Below, piece by piece: positions 17,557-28,929 of a stretch of DNA of 64,000 bases. The translations under genes and the position numbers were made by a program. The DNA is from Ciona savignyi. Its lineage: Eukaryota > Chordata > Ascidiacea > Phlebobranchia > Cionidae. Position 1 is the stretch's first letter. The number at the start of each line of letters is the position of its first letter. Under the pieces are notes generated by a model. The model saw nothing but the letters and a program-made list of their open reading frames with translations, was not told the DNA's origin and did no database searches. The stretch is from the NCBI GenBank assembly GCA_000149265.1, contig CH003401.1:802299-866298 (forward strand). Direction: 5' to 3'.

Positions 17557-20500
17557 TCAGCAAATCCATTTTGGTTTTGGATATCCAAACATATCAAAGT
17601 CCCGTTTTGAAATGTCGTACAGCGCCTCCGATAAGTTTTTCGGAATTTTTTCAAAATATCGTTCGGTTTCGTGTCTATCAACGGACGGTTTGACTTCTGG
17701 GAAAAAACATTTTCTATGCTCTTCTGAAATCCCTAACAATTCCCACAAATATTTCACGTCATCGCGTAAGGTCTCCATCTTCATTATGATGTCATAACCG
17801 TGTTCGCACGGTCCGCACCACCATTCGTATGACTTCCAATGGTGGTCTCTACCGCCATCTGGCGTCGAGATTAAATAATTCACAAAGTCTTCGAATGTAG
17901 CGTGCTCTTGTGACAGGACTCTGTCGCTTGGGTTATTTCTCATTGATTTAAACTTATTCTTTAGTTTAATAGAAATTGGCTTGTAGTAGTTGGTGTACCC
18001 CCCACCTTCAGGTACTAGTTTGTCAGTATATCCAGATACGAACCGCTCAAAAGGATTGCGAACCAAAATGACCTGAACTTGAAATAAACGATTGCTTTAC
18101 ACGTACAAAGGAATTTAGTTCTTCTACCCAACAATTTACTGTTGGGAAATGCCCCATTCCAATCTGAATTATCAATCATTCGTTCGATCTACTCAAAAAA
18201 TCGGTCGTATACTTTTGTGTGTCGCATTTCAGCCTACAGATTATACAATCGAAACTAGTCGCTAGCTGATTGATGCCCTTGAATAAGATATTAACCAGAC
18301 ATCGCATTTACCAAGTGATTAGTAAGTTTTTTAAACGAAAAAGTCTCAATCATACATGACACACAGTAATAGTTCTGGTAAGCCGACGGTGGGTGTAATT
18401 AGATAAACCACTGGGTCCAAAATATGCAATATAAAAAAATGTTATGCAAATGACCCGTAAATAATTGTTCCACATTTCTTGTTTTTTCTTGGTCGTTTTG
18501 AGAGCGGAAATCCGCCGCTTTTTCGCTTCCGCCATTAGAGCATCAAACAGCATTGGACTCTGGTTCACCCCTTCCATTTCTAACATTGATCGAAGGAACG
18601 TGGAACTGCCGCTTTTAAATACGGGACAGGCGGAAAACTGAGTGTAAAATAACAAGTTTTTAGTTTCAAAGGAAAAAGATTTAAAATAAGGAACATGTAG
18701 CAAAATGCATGTGATATGACAAAATAATGGTAAAAAGGGTTAAACTGTCACTTTTAACCACTGGGACAAAATGTCTTGCATGAAATGACAAATTTGTACT
18801 AAAATAAACGTTTTCTTTTACCCCAAAAAATTCATATAGGCCTATGTATTTTTATAATTTTATTTACTTTATACTTGTCCGAGAAGAGAGCTTTTTCAAG
18901 TGGAATATTTCCAACACACTTTCGCTTCATATTATAGCAAGCGCGAGCCAGTGTGTCTTGCCTCTCTTGCTGCAGGATAGTCATCATGTGCATAAACTCA
19001 GTATCATTTGTCTGTGTTGTATAGTTTTTCAGTTTCGATAAAAATGAAGGAATTTCCACCAATGCATTCTGAAACGAAATGTACTAATTTAAATTACCGC
19101 CAAAATGCACGTTCAATTAGAATTGTGACGTCATAGGTTATGGCCCAGTATCATAATTTGTAAGAAAACTGCATCATTTTTATGGGTCCCATTTGAAAAA
19201 TTGGGACACATATTGTTTTTGTCCGTTTTTTTTTCTTTTTTTTTTCGTCAAACGCTTGACAGGCATGGCATGTCGCCCCGACATCTACCAGAAGGAAAAA
19301 TGGAATCGCAATGAGACTTCGCCATATGTTAGACAACGTGTTCTAGATGAACAGAAACCAAAATTTTGGGAGATAAAACCAGGGGAATTCCCCTGGGACG
19401 TTAAAAACCAAAACGGTATTTTTTTCTAAAAAAATTGCTTTTTTAGGCATAGCGCTTAAACGACAGAACCAATTTAAATCAGATATGGTTAAATGTAAGT
19501 GCATTAGTAACTGATTTAACACTAAGAAGAAATAAAAAAATTACCTAGGGAAATACCCTAAAAAATACGATTTTGTACTAAAATCATGATTGTGACAGGC
19601 ATGCCATGTCGCCCCAACATCTACCAGAAGGAGTAATGGAATCGCAATGAAAATTGGACATTGTTTAGACAACATGGTTTAGATATGCAGAAACCAAAAT
19701 TTTGGGTAATAAATCAAGGGGAATTCCCCTGGGATGTTAAAAACCAAAACGCTATTTTTTTTTCTAACAAATTAGCCTTTTTTGGGCATAGCGCTTGAAC
19801 GGTTGTTACAATTTGAATCAGATTTTGTGGAATGTAAGTGCATTAGTCACTGATTCAACACTTAGAAGAAATAATAAAATTACCTAAGGAAATACCCTAA
19901 AAAATAGGATATGTTCTCAAATCATGATTGTGACAAGCATGCCATGTCGACCTGACATCTACCAAAAGGAGTAATGGAATCGCAATCAAACTTTGGTATT
20001 TGTTAGACAACATGAGTTTAGATATGCAGAAACCAAAATTTTGGGTAATGAATCCAGGGGAATTCCCATAAGACGTAAAACCAAAACGTTTTTTTCTAAT
20101 AAATTAGCTTTTGGGGGCATAGCGCTTGAACGGTTGCTCTAATTTTGATCAGATTCGGTGAAATGTTAGACCATTAGACACTCTGTACCAATTAAAAAAT
20201 AAAAAACATTTACTTAGGGTAATTTCCTTGAAAACGAAGATATGTTCCTGAATTACGATTGTAACAGACATGCCATATCGCACTGACATCTCTAATAAGC
20301 AGTCTACAAATCAGATTAAAACTTTAAGAATTGTTCCATAACATGAGTCACTTATAAAAACAGACACTTATCTACTAAACCCAGGGGAATTTCCAGAAAC
20401 CATTAAAAAAAAATGGGCTGTTTTGGGAATTTAGCCTTATTTCACTACAGCGCTTGAAAAGAAGCTTTAATTTAAAATATTTGTGGTAAAATGTTCGTAA

Positions 20501-22247
20501 ATTTTAGACGTTTATCTTTTATTTATCTGCACATGGAAAATAAGTTTGGTTGGTTAACTATGGGACCCATGCGTTTATGCTTGCAGAAACAAACTACATA
20601 CTCGGTGTATAAAATACAAATTGTGGTTAGGGACCCTGTAGCATGAATATATGGCATGCAACATGTGTTTTACAAATAGTGGTTAAACACGTGATTGACA
20701 CTCTCTAGTTCTAGTATATACTTATGTCAAAGATTTTCGATGAAAACTATTGGTAAAAATCATCAAATAGCAAGTTTTTTTACGGACAACCGTCGGATTA
20801 CCTCTCGAGGACGTAAGGGGGCGTTAACACACGGGTAATTGTCAGATTACTTTGAGAATATATGAGCGGTATCACAACGGCAGTGCTCAACGTCGAGTTA
20901 CCGGAGCTACTGTTCTGTGATTGATTGAGCAAGATTGAGACGCTTCTATAATCTTGGCAGAAACCATTAATCCACTGGGTTTAGGCCAGGGGCGTGCAAC
21001 ATACGGCCCGCGATACCTATTTACGTGGCCCGCTACAGACTTCGTGCTTCGTAGCCTATTCATTAAAGAACTTTCACTGATTTGTAACGGCATTATTGGC
21101 ATTTTTGACTACAGTATAAAGATACGTTACACTGCCATTAAATTCCGTCTATAGTACTGTGACGACTTCCCATTGTTACATCACAATGTACATTGCATTT
21201 TCTGGCAGTGGTACACAGGGCCCGGTTTTAGGCCGATTTGACCGATTAGATCAAATTGGGCCCCGCACCTTGAAGGGGCCCCGCGCTAGCGGGGGTCTTT
21301 CTGTATTACGAGGTTTTAAATACTACTGAAACGTAAAATAAAAAGTGAAATGATGTTTTTTCTCATAATATCAATTTATTATGCATTGTAACCAAGTCAA
21401 ATTTATATTTCTGTGTCTGCCTGTTACGTCATAATGAATATGGTTGCTAAACAATATATATGTTTTGGAAGTAAAACGATATATCGTAAATAAGCCTTCA
21501 CATTACCTTTAATTTGTTTTATAGCAAGTATTAAATGTATATTTTTGTAGTTTGTATGTACTGGTATGTATTTTATGATATATAAACACCCCATAAATGT
21601 TGCTATGAAGAGTAGGGGCCCCGCCATCACATTTCTAATTGGGCCCCGCGGTTCCTAGCACCGGGCCTGGTGGTACAGTATTACGTTGATATTAGTGTGT
21701 ACAATACTCCATTGGCCAACACAATCAAATTGTAGTTTGCCTGATTTGCCAAAGACAGCAAGATGTATTTCATTCATGGTTACAAAAAAGACACAAACTG
21801 AGCTGTAAGATAACTGAAGCAATTGCCGAAAAAGGAAAGCCGCCATAAAAAAATTATAAATTGTTCGATGGTATGGCCCGCGGTATCTCTATACGTTGTG
21901 GCCCATTGCGCAAAACAGTTGCACGCCCCTGGTTTAGGCGATGGTCGATAAGTGCATATACAACAGACCAGTTATAACTAGCAACCATTCAGCTCAAAGG
22001 CTACTCACTAACTCAACCAGTTCGGTCAAATCTCACTTTATTTAGCAGAATTGGTTTAGTTTTAATAGAAATCACAATATGTGTTAGCAGAAAATGTCAC
22101 CTGTTTTTTAAGAACAAAGGAAAGACTTACAGACTCTTCATTAAACACTACAATTCCAACCACCACCCCGAAGGCAATACATAAACTAAAATGGGCTTTT
22201 GTTAATTTCATTTTATAAATCCTGCCCACTGTTCTTAAAACTTGCAT
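17557..22247 (-). CDS. Carbohydrate sulfotransferase (CHST8-14 type), copy 1
   Basis: Four exons join in frame for 338 residues: 22131-22247, 18868-19068, 18455-18637, 17557-18072 (stop TGA). This is a type II Golgi membrane layout: a short basic tail, one hydrophobic helix (about residues 19-35, FSLCIAFGVVVGIVVF), then a lumenal catalytic domain. The 5'-phosphosulfate-binding loop is CPVFKSGSSTFLRSM, the 3'-phosphate site is VRNPFERFVSGY, and the family C-terminal blocks are WWCGPCEHGYDIIMKMETL and YFEKIPKNLSEALYDI...FGYPKP. It transfers sulfate from PAPS to a glycan; the acceptor sugar cannot be told. An AG after a T-rich tract (22256-22257) lies 8 bases before the ATG and could take a spliced leader. 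The first intron (3 kb) holds nested transposons. No disabling change seen. Confidence 0.9.
19258..20520. repeat. ~337-bp tandem repeat, four units
   Basis: Units start near 19258, 19593, 19933 and 20270 with gacaggcatg(g/c)catgtcg and end with an agcgcttgaacg segment. Later units are progressively more diverged. The array sits in the first intron of sulfotransferase copy 1 and is absent from copy 2, so it arose or was lost after the duplication. Related single fragments lie at about 16500 and 60735. Confidence 0.88.
20987..21931. mobile_element. hAT-like MITE, outer element
   Basis: Perfect inverted ends CAGGGGCGTGCAAC / GTTGCACGCCCCTG, flanked by the 8-bp duplication gtttaggc (20979-20986 and 21932-21939), the size typical of hAT transposons. 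No transposase is present. A second hAT-like element lies inside it (21216-21669). Confidence 0.93.
21216..21669. mobile_element. hAT-like MITE, nested inner element
   Basis: Ends CAGGGCCCGGT / ACCGGGCCTG with 8-bp duplication gtggtaca on both sides (21208-21215, 21670-21677). It is 454 bp and non-coding. The same family occurs inverted at 27732-28718. Confidence 0.95.
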
Positions 22248-22532
22248 AATTTTACCTAAAAAACACAGTTAGAATTTTACAACTTTCTTAAAAAAAACAA
22301 CTTGCGCTAAGTAGTTGCTGCGCGAATATTTAAAAAAGAGGAAAAATGTTATACAGTTCACGTTTAATTTATTAGTACGGCCAAAAATTGGAATCCTTCT
22401 TTATACAAACATCTTTGTAGAGTCTTATAGTCAGTTATATAAGTGCACAAAACCCACTTACCTTGGCGTTGCTTTAACCCAGTATAGGTTTAAACAAAGA
22501 ATAATGTCTTTCTTGTGGTATTGCATATTTGT

Positions 22533-22840
22533 CCGACATATTAGTCTGGTGGTTTAGTGCACCTTTCAGCCAAACGGTTGTAGATACAAAACTGGTGGCT
22601 AGCTAGTGCGTTGTTTCCTTGGGCAAGGAACATAATGGGCATTGTCAAACCGAGCGGAATAACGTGTTCTAATAAATTGATGGAACGTGTGAATCAAGCA
22701 TAGCAACACAAATAGCTCCGGTAACCCGACGACGGGGCGCGAGGGTGATCTGACGATCGCCCGTGTTTGTTAACCCCTTGGTTTTCCCCATTTACGGGAT
22801 TAAACAAGAATAACCTATCCCTCCTTATTCCATAACTCCA
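22533..22840 (+). mobile_element. SINE family A, forward
   Basis: Nearly full-length copy from attagtctggtggtttagtg to a tail of cctatcc type, upstream of sulfotransferase copy 1. Confidence 0.8.
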
Positions 22841-22920
22841 GTGACACGAAGATATTTTTAACAGAAGAAGTTTCGAACGCACGATGGGTTTGGTACTAAC
22901 AGCGTTTTTATGGACTACTG

Positions 22921-23232
22921 CAGGGGTGCTCACACTTTTTCAGCATGCGAGCTACTTTTAAAATGACCGAGTCAAAATGATCTACCCACTACAAAAATGC
23001 AAAGGCGAAAGAGCGGCGCTTTCGGCAAGTTTTGCTGTACTTAGAGCCGTTGTTTGATTTGATTGGTCACCCGAACGGCAACATTTAGTTGTCATCTGAA
23101 TGGCTGCCCTGTATATTAATCAAGTGACGGCATTGAAGCTAGAATGATATTTTTTTAATGTCACGCCGCGATCGACCAGTACCACCTTCGCGATCAACCG
23201 GTAGATCGCGATCGACTTAATGAGCACCCCTG
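22921..23232. mobile_element. hAT-like MITE, 312 bp
   Basis: Ends CAGGGGTGCTCA / TGAGCACCCCTG with 8-bp target duplication gactactg (22913-22920, 23233-23240). It carries no coding sequence; internally it has short gcgatcga palindromic words. Confidence 0.93.
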
Positions 23233-23234
23233 GA

Positions 23235-23550
23235 CTACTGTATACAGATCGGTCGCGCTAACTATTCACCCACACGTGCTGTATATGAATCGGGCAGTCA
23301 GCCATTCAGCAACATAGACTGTATAAGAATCGGTCGCACTAACCTTTCGGAAACACATGCTGTGTATGAATCGGTCGCGTTAACCATTTAACCACACACA
23401 TGCTGTATAGTAATCGGTCGCTTTAACCATTTGACCACAAATGCAGTATATGAATCGGCTAGCCAGTCATTCAGCAACACAGGCTATATTTTAATTCGGT
23501 CGCGCTAACCATTCGGCCACAACCGCCACATACACATGCTGTATATAAGC
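23235..23550 (-). repeat. Tandem ~60-bp family B head repeats
   Basis: About five units of gaatcggtcgcgttaaccat followed by a (t/c)cgg-ccacac(a)catgctgtata segment: a small array made of the tRNA-Ser-like SINE head. Confidence 0.75.
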
Positions 23551-24004
23551 GTGGTCCAACTACAGGCCCGCGGGCCTTATATGCGGTTCTCGGATAAAAT
23601 TTTTGCGGCCCACGAGCTATCACAGTTTTAAAATAATTTGTGTATTTGTTAAAGTTAGTCATTTTATTTAAAACAACTATAGCATCTTTTGATAGTCGCA
23701 AGACTCGTGTAAATCAAGCTTACAAGGCTTTTCATGTGAAATTTATTATGACTGCAAAAATTCATTGTTACCATATATAAATGTTTATTGAATGATAGCG
23801 TCTCGCCACGAAATTATAAGTTCACAGTATGTGTATGGCTGTAGGCTAATGTTGCAATGTTTGCAGTAAAATAGTCTAAGAAGTGCGATGATGATACCCA
23901 GTGTTAAGTCTGTTGTTTTTATGTTCATTTTGTTTGAATAAGTGGACCGCAATCTGTCAAGTTTTAGTGAAATGGCACGAAAGTCAAAAGTTGTTGGACC
24001 ACGC
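23549..24004. mobile_element. MITE with GCGTGGTCCAAC termini
   Basis: Inverted ends gcgtggtccaac / gttggaccacgc flank ~450 bp of AT-rich sequence. A clean target duplication is not visible. It resembles hAT-type elements by its ends and its interior gcccgcgggcc words. Confidence 0.65.
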
Positions 24005-24423
24005 TGCTGTATTTGAATCTGTCACGTGAACTTTCGGCCACACATGTTACAGGCCGCATTATTTTATGTGTTATACCTCACTTTGCACCCTTTGTATACC
24101 CGTCGCCATAGAAAAACTTCAGAAGCCTACCATATGCTATTATGCATTTAGCTTGATATTGCGATGAATTTTTTCTATTATCTAGATTCTTTTAATTTAT
24201 TCATTTAGCTAGCTAGCTCTGCCTTAAGTTTAAGTCTTATCTATAGTGCAAACATGTAAGAAGCAAGGTTTTCGTCTAAAAAACAGGCTAAGTTTTTCTT
24301 GTATAACATAAGTTTTTGTGTATAATATAATTCTATACAAACATAGTTTAAATAGACGGTAATATTCCCACCTATTAAACACACCGTTTAGCATTGATTG
24401 ACACATTATTGCAGAAAAGATGA

Positions 24424-24608
24424 NNNNNNNNNNNNNNNNNNNNNNNNNNNNNNNNNNNNNNNNNNNNNNNNNNNNNNNNNNNNNNNNNNNNNNNNNNNNN
24501 NNNNNNNNNNNNNNNNNNNNNNNNNNNNNNNNNNNNNNNNNNNNNNNNNNNNNNNNNNNNNNNNNNNNNNNNNNNNNNNNNNNNNNNNNNNNNNNNNNNN
24601 NNNNNNNN
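24424..24608. other. Assembly gap (185 N)
   Basis: Run of N. By comparison with copy 2 of the duplication, the equivalent position is near 29540. Confidence 0.99.
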
Positions 24609-24869
24609 ACGTAAAAATCCTATCATATGTCCATTGTTTTTCACCTAGCTAGTCGTTTTTTGGTTACGCATACACGATCGAGTGTGACTAACTGATAGAT
24701 AAAAAAGGTCTTAACGAGCATAATAAGCATCTAACACTTATCCCGACAAACAATTGTTGTTGTATAATGCACTGAGCGGACATCGCCTTTACTCGAAGAA
24801 TTAATACACTACATTAATTTAAAACGAACTCTGATACGTCTTTAATTACGAACAAACGGGTATGCACCA

Positions 24870-25110
24870 AGGCACTTAACGGATTCCTACGTGGCTTGCA
24901 CGCTGTGGAGAGATGCCTAAGAAGGGCATCTTCTTTCCAGCACCCACATCCTAGGGATACCCAGCAGCCCCCCTTCCCCTACGTGGCTTGCACGCTGTGG
25001 AGAAATGCCTGCGAAAGGTGTCTCTTGCAGCAACCACATCCTAGGGAAACCTCCCCCAGTGGATTAATTTCCATATTGCACGGCGGGATCGGCCTAAAGC
25101 CACCAACTCG
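24870..25110. repeat. ~95-bp direct repeat, two copies
   Basis: Two units beginning cctacgtggcttgcacgctg and including cacatcctagggaaacc are present only in copy 2 of the segmental duplication. Function unknown. Confidence 0.7.
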
Positions 25111-25751
25111 CACTAAGTGCACAATTTTGCTTTTTTTTGGTAACCACCAAAAAAAACTTCAAGAGGTTCGCATGGGTTCCGATCTGATTATTCCTTTTTC
25201 CCGACCCATTAGACCTTTTATAAAGGCCCTGTTGTTAGTAAGTATACGATACAAAAGAGAACCTGTTCCTAAACTGTGAATCCCATGATAGGGTATGACA
25301 TATCACATTGGTAACACACCAATGTCCTTGTACTTTAAACATGGCCAAATGCATGTCCAGTAAAATTAACAATACTCACTTTTAATTCGAAGTTGCTTTA
25401 TTGCGTATATGTTAAAAACGAATATATGAAACAACGAAAATGCAATAAAAAATGTTCCCTTTTCCATAAACCGTATATCCATTTTAGGAGTTATTGAGTA
25501 TTAACAGTTTCTGCATTTCAGTATTTTTAAACCAAGCGGCGTTAGGGTGGGTTGAGGACTAGTAAGGGTTCGTAAGGAATCATAGTCTTGCATCTAGGCG
25601 ATTAATTCATTACAAACTGGTGAACTGCGCTTTATGCCTGGCGTAAGGACTAGACAACTTTGTGAAATAGATTACTAATAAAGCATAAATTGTACGAATT
25701 AGTGATATGCGCAAGCACCCCACAAATTACCGCAAAACGTTAAACTTAACT

Positions 25752-28700
25752 TCAGCAAATCCATTTTGGTTTTGGATATCCAAACATATTAAAGTCTCGT
25801 TTTGAAATGTCGTACAGCGCTTCCGATAAGTTTTTTGGAATTTTTTCAAAATATCGTTCGGTTTCAAGTCTATCAACAGCCGGTTTTACTTCTGGGAAAA
25901 ACCATTTTCTGTGCTCTTCTGAAATCCCTAACAATTCCCACAAATATTTCACGTCATCGCGTAAGGTCTCCATCTTCATTATGATGTCATAACCGTGCTC
26001 GCATGGTCCGCACCACCATTCGTATGACTTCCAATGGTTATCTCTACCGCCATCTGGCGTCCTGATTAAATAATTGACGAAGTCTTCGAATGTAGCGTGC
26101 TCTTGTGACAGGACTCTATCGCTTGGGTTATTTCTCATTGATTTGAACTGACTTTGTAGTTTTATAGAAATTGGCTTGTAAATATAGCTGTACCCCCGAC
26201 CTTCAGGTACTAGTTTGTCAGTATATCCAGATACGAATCGCTCAAAAGGATTCCGAACCAAAATGACCTGAAATTGAAATAAACGGTGGCTTTATACGTA
26301 CACTGGTATTTAGGTCTTCTACCCAATCATTTATTCTTGCGCAATTCCCTTTGGTAGGGCTATTATTCAAACATTCTCTCGATCTACTCAAAAAAATCAG
26401 ATCCAATACTTTTGTCAGTTAGTGTGTCGCATTTCAGCGTAAAACATTTTCCAATCGAAACTGGTCGCTAACTAGTTGTATGTGTTTGGGTATGATATTT
26501 ACAGGACATCACACAAACCCAGTGAAATAACATGAAAAGGTCTCAATAATACACAACACGATTAGCTTCATTTACATACATGTATGTGTATATATATCGG
26601 TAGTTAATATTTAACTACACAAATGTATATGTGAGAACGTTTTTCTGACAATTCGTTTAACGTTGTTTGAGATTTTCCTAATATCGATGTGTAAACATAA
26701 GAGCATATAGTTTTTATTCACAAATATGTCCCATAAATATATATATAATATCAAAAAGTTCACGCCAATCACCCGTAAATAATCATTCCATAATTCTTGT
26801 TTTTTCTCGGGCGTTTTGAGAGCGGAAATCCGTCGCTTTTTCGCTTCCGCCATTAGAGCACCAAACAGCATTGGACTCTGGTTCACCCCTTCCATTTCTA
26901 ACATTGATCGAAGGAACGTGGAACTACCGCTTTTAAATACGGGACAGGCGGAAAACTGCGTGTTAAATGACAATTTTTTAGTTTGAAAGGAAGGCAAAAT
27001 TTATATTTTAAACCACGGTCGGGTAGCAAAATGCTTGTAAAATGACGAATTAATGATAAAGGAGGTGACTACTGTCACTGTTAAACACCAGGCACTCGAT
27101 GTAGTTTTAAAAAAGATAACCTGTCTCTTTTACCCAAAGGCATGAGATGAATTTCCTATTAAACGAGAAAATTTGGAAACTTTAGGCTATTTTATTTTAT
27201 TAAATGTTGTTTTAGGATAATAAGGTGATTAGTAATTCTGGTTTTTAAACATAAAACTTATAGATATTTATATTTTTACTTTATACTTGTCCGAAAATTG
27301 AGCGTTTTCAAGAGGAACTTTTCCAACACATTCTTGCTTCATATTATAGCAAGCGCGAGCCAGTGTGTCTCGCCTCTCTTGCTGCAGGATAGCCATCATG
27401 TGCATAAACTCAGTATCAGTTGTCTGTGTTGTATGATTGTCCAGTTTTGATAAAGTTAAAGGACTTCCAACAAATGCGCTCTGTAATGAAATGTACTAAT
27501 TTAAATTTCCCGCCAAAATGTGTTAGAATTGTGACGTCATAGGTTATGACCCAGTATCTTAATTTGAAAGAAAACTGCTTAATTTTTATTGTAGTATATA
27601 CTTATGCCAAAAATTTACGCTAAAAAATTATGGTAAAAATCTTAATTAAAAAAGATTGAATCCAAAATTGCAAGTTTTTTTCTTATTTCATTTTATGCAT
27701 CAAAATTCATTTCACTTTTAATAGAAATCACCAGGCCCGGTGCTAGGAACCGCGGGGCCCAATTAGAAATGTGATGGAGGGGCCCCTACTCTTCATAGCA
27801 AAATTTATGGGTGTTTATATATCATAAAATACATACCAGTGCATACAAACTACAAAAATATACATTTAATACTTGCTATAAAACAAATTAAAGGTAATGT
27901 GGATGCTTATTTACGATATACCGGTATTGTTTTACTTCCAAACACATATACAGTGGAACCCCGCTTGACGACCACCTCGATAACACGACCACCTCACTAT
28001 CAGGACCACTTTATTGCGGTCCCAAATAATTTACTATGGCAATGCATTGCATTCTGTTTCAATAATGCGACCACCCCGGTTTCCAGACCAGGACCGCCAT
28101 TTTTTGGTCCAAAACTTCAAATTTAACTCCGCTAAAGCGACCACCTGTGCTCAATAATGTGCTTTTGTCACCAAAATAATAAGTTTAAATTTCTTTTGTC
28201 ATCAAAACAGTAGGTTTACATGAGCGCGTACGCACACACAAAGAAAATTGTGGCTAACAGAACTGAAATTTATAAGATAAATTTCAGAACTAACAGTTGT
28301 TTAAAATATTTTTGCAAAAAATAATGGCATTTAGTTAAAATTTAGTAAAAAGGCAAACGTTTTGAGTGCATATGACGACAACTTGCTTTAAAGCAAAATT
28401 CACTAACTCGACCACCCCGCTAACGCGACCGCTTGATGACGGTCCCATAGGTGGTCAGGTAAGCGGGGTTCCACTGTATATTGTTTAGCACCCATATTTA
28501 TTATGACGTAACAGGCAGACACAGAAATATAAATTTGACTTATTTACGATGCATAACAAATTGATATTATGAGAAAGAATATTATTTCACTTTTTATTTT
28601 ACGTTTCAGTAGTATTTTAAACCTCGTAATACAGAAAGACCCCCGCTAGCGCGGGGCCCCTTCAAGGTGCGGGGCCCAATTTGATCTAATCGGTCAAATC

Positions 28701-28864
28701 GGCCTAAAACCGGCCCTGGAAATCACAATATGTTTGTTAGCAGAACATGTCACCTGTTTTTTAAGAACGAAGGGAGGACTAACAAACCCTTCATTAAACA
28801 CTACAATTCCAACCACCATGGCGAAGGCAATACATAAACTAAAATGAGCTTTTGTTAATTTCAT
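25752..28864 (-). CDS. Carbohydrate sulfotransferase (CHST8-14 type), copy 2
   Basis: Tandem paralogue of the gene ending at 17557. Exons: 28784-28864, 27280-27480, 26773-26955, 25752-26267 (stop TGA), 326 residues. Exon lengths 201, 183 and 516 are the same as in copy 1. The same PAPS-binding motifs (CPVFKSGSSTFLRSM; VRNPFERFVSGY) and C-terminal blocks are intact. Two changes stand out. The ATG used in copy 1 is gone (atgcaag has become gttcaag), so the first ATG is the one preceding KLTKAHF, shortening the cytoplasmic tail by 12 residues. The first donor is gttagt instead of gtaagt. Both may be tolerated. Intron 1 carries a hAT-like element with another transposon inside. Acceptor-site residues differ little from copy 1, so specificity is probably similar. 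Confidence 0.85.
27732..28718. mobile_element. hAT-like MITE with a nested insertion
   Basis: Same family as 21216-21669 but in the opposite orientation. Ends CAGGCCCGGT / ACCGGCCCTG with 8-bp duplication gaaatcac (27724-27731, 28719-28726). It is longer because of the element at 27951-28476. Confidence 0.95.
27951..28476. mobile_element. TA-flanked (Tc1/mariner- or pogo-like) MITE
   Basis: Ends CAGTGGAACCCCGCTT / AAGCGGGGTTCCACTG, flanked by TA on both sides (27949-27950, 28477-28478). About 526 bp, non-coding. The uninterrupted sister element at 21216-21669 shows the empty site (acatatatattgtttag, reverse complement), which confirms the boundaries. Confidence 0.95.
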
Positions 28865-28929
28865 TTTATAAATCCTCAATATTCTTAAAACTTGAACCAC
28901 TTTCGGAATTTCACCTGAAAAACACAAAT

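Larger units (their letters stand above)
20785..22015 (-). mobile_element. SINE family A, split by a hAT-like element
   Basis: Body at 20785-20986 and head at 21940-22015. The break is exactly the 8-bp target duplication of the element at 20987-21931. Confidence 0.8.
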
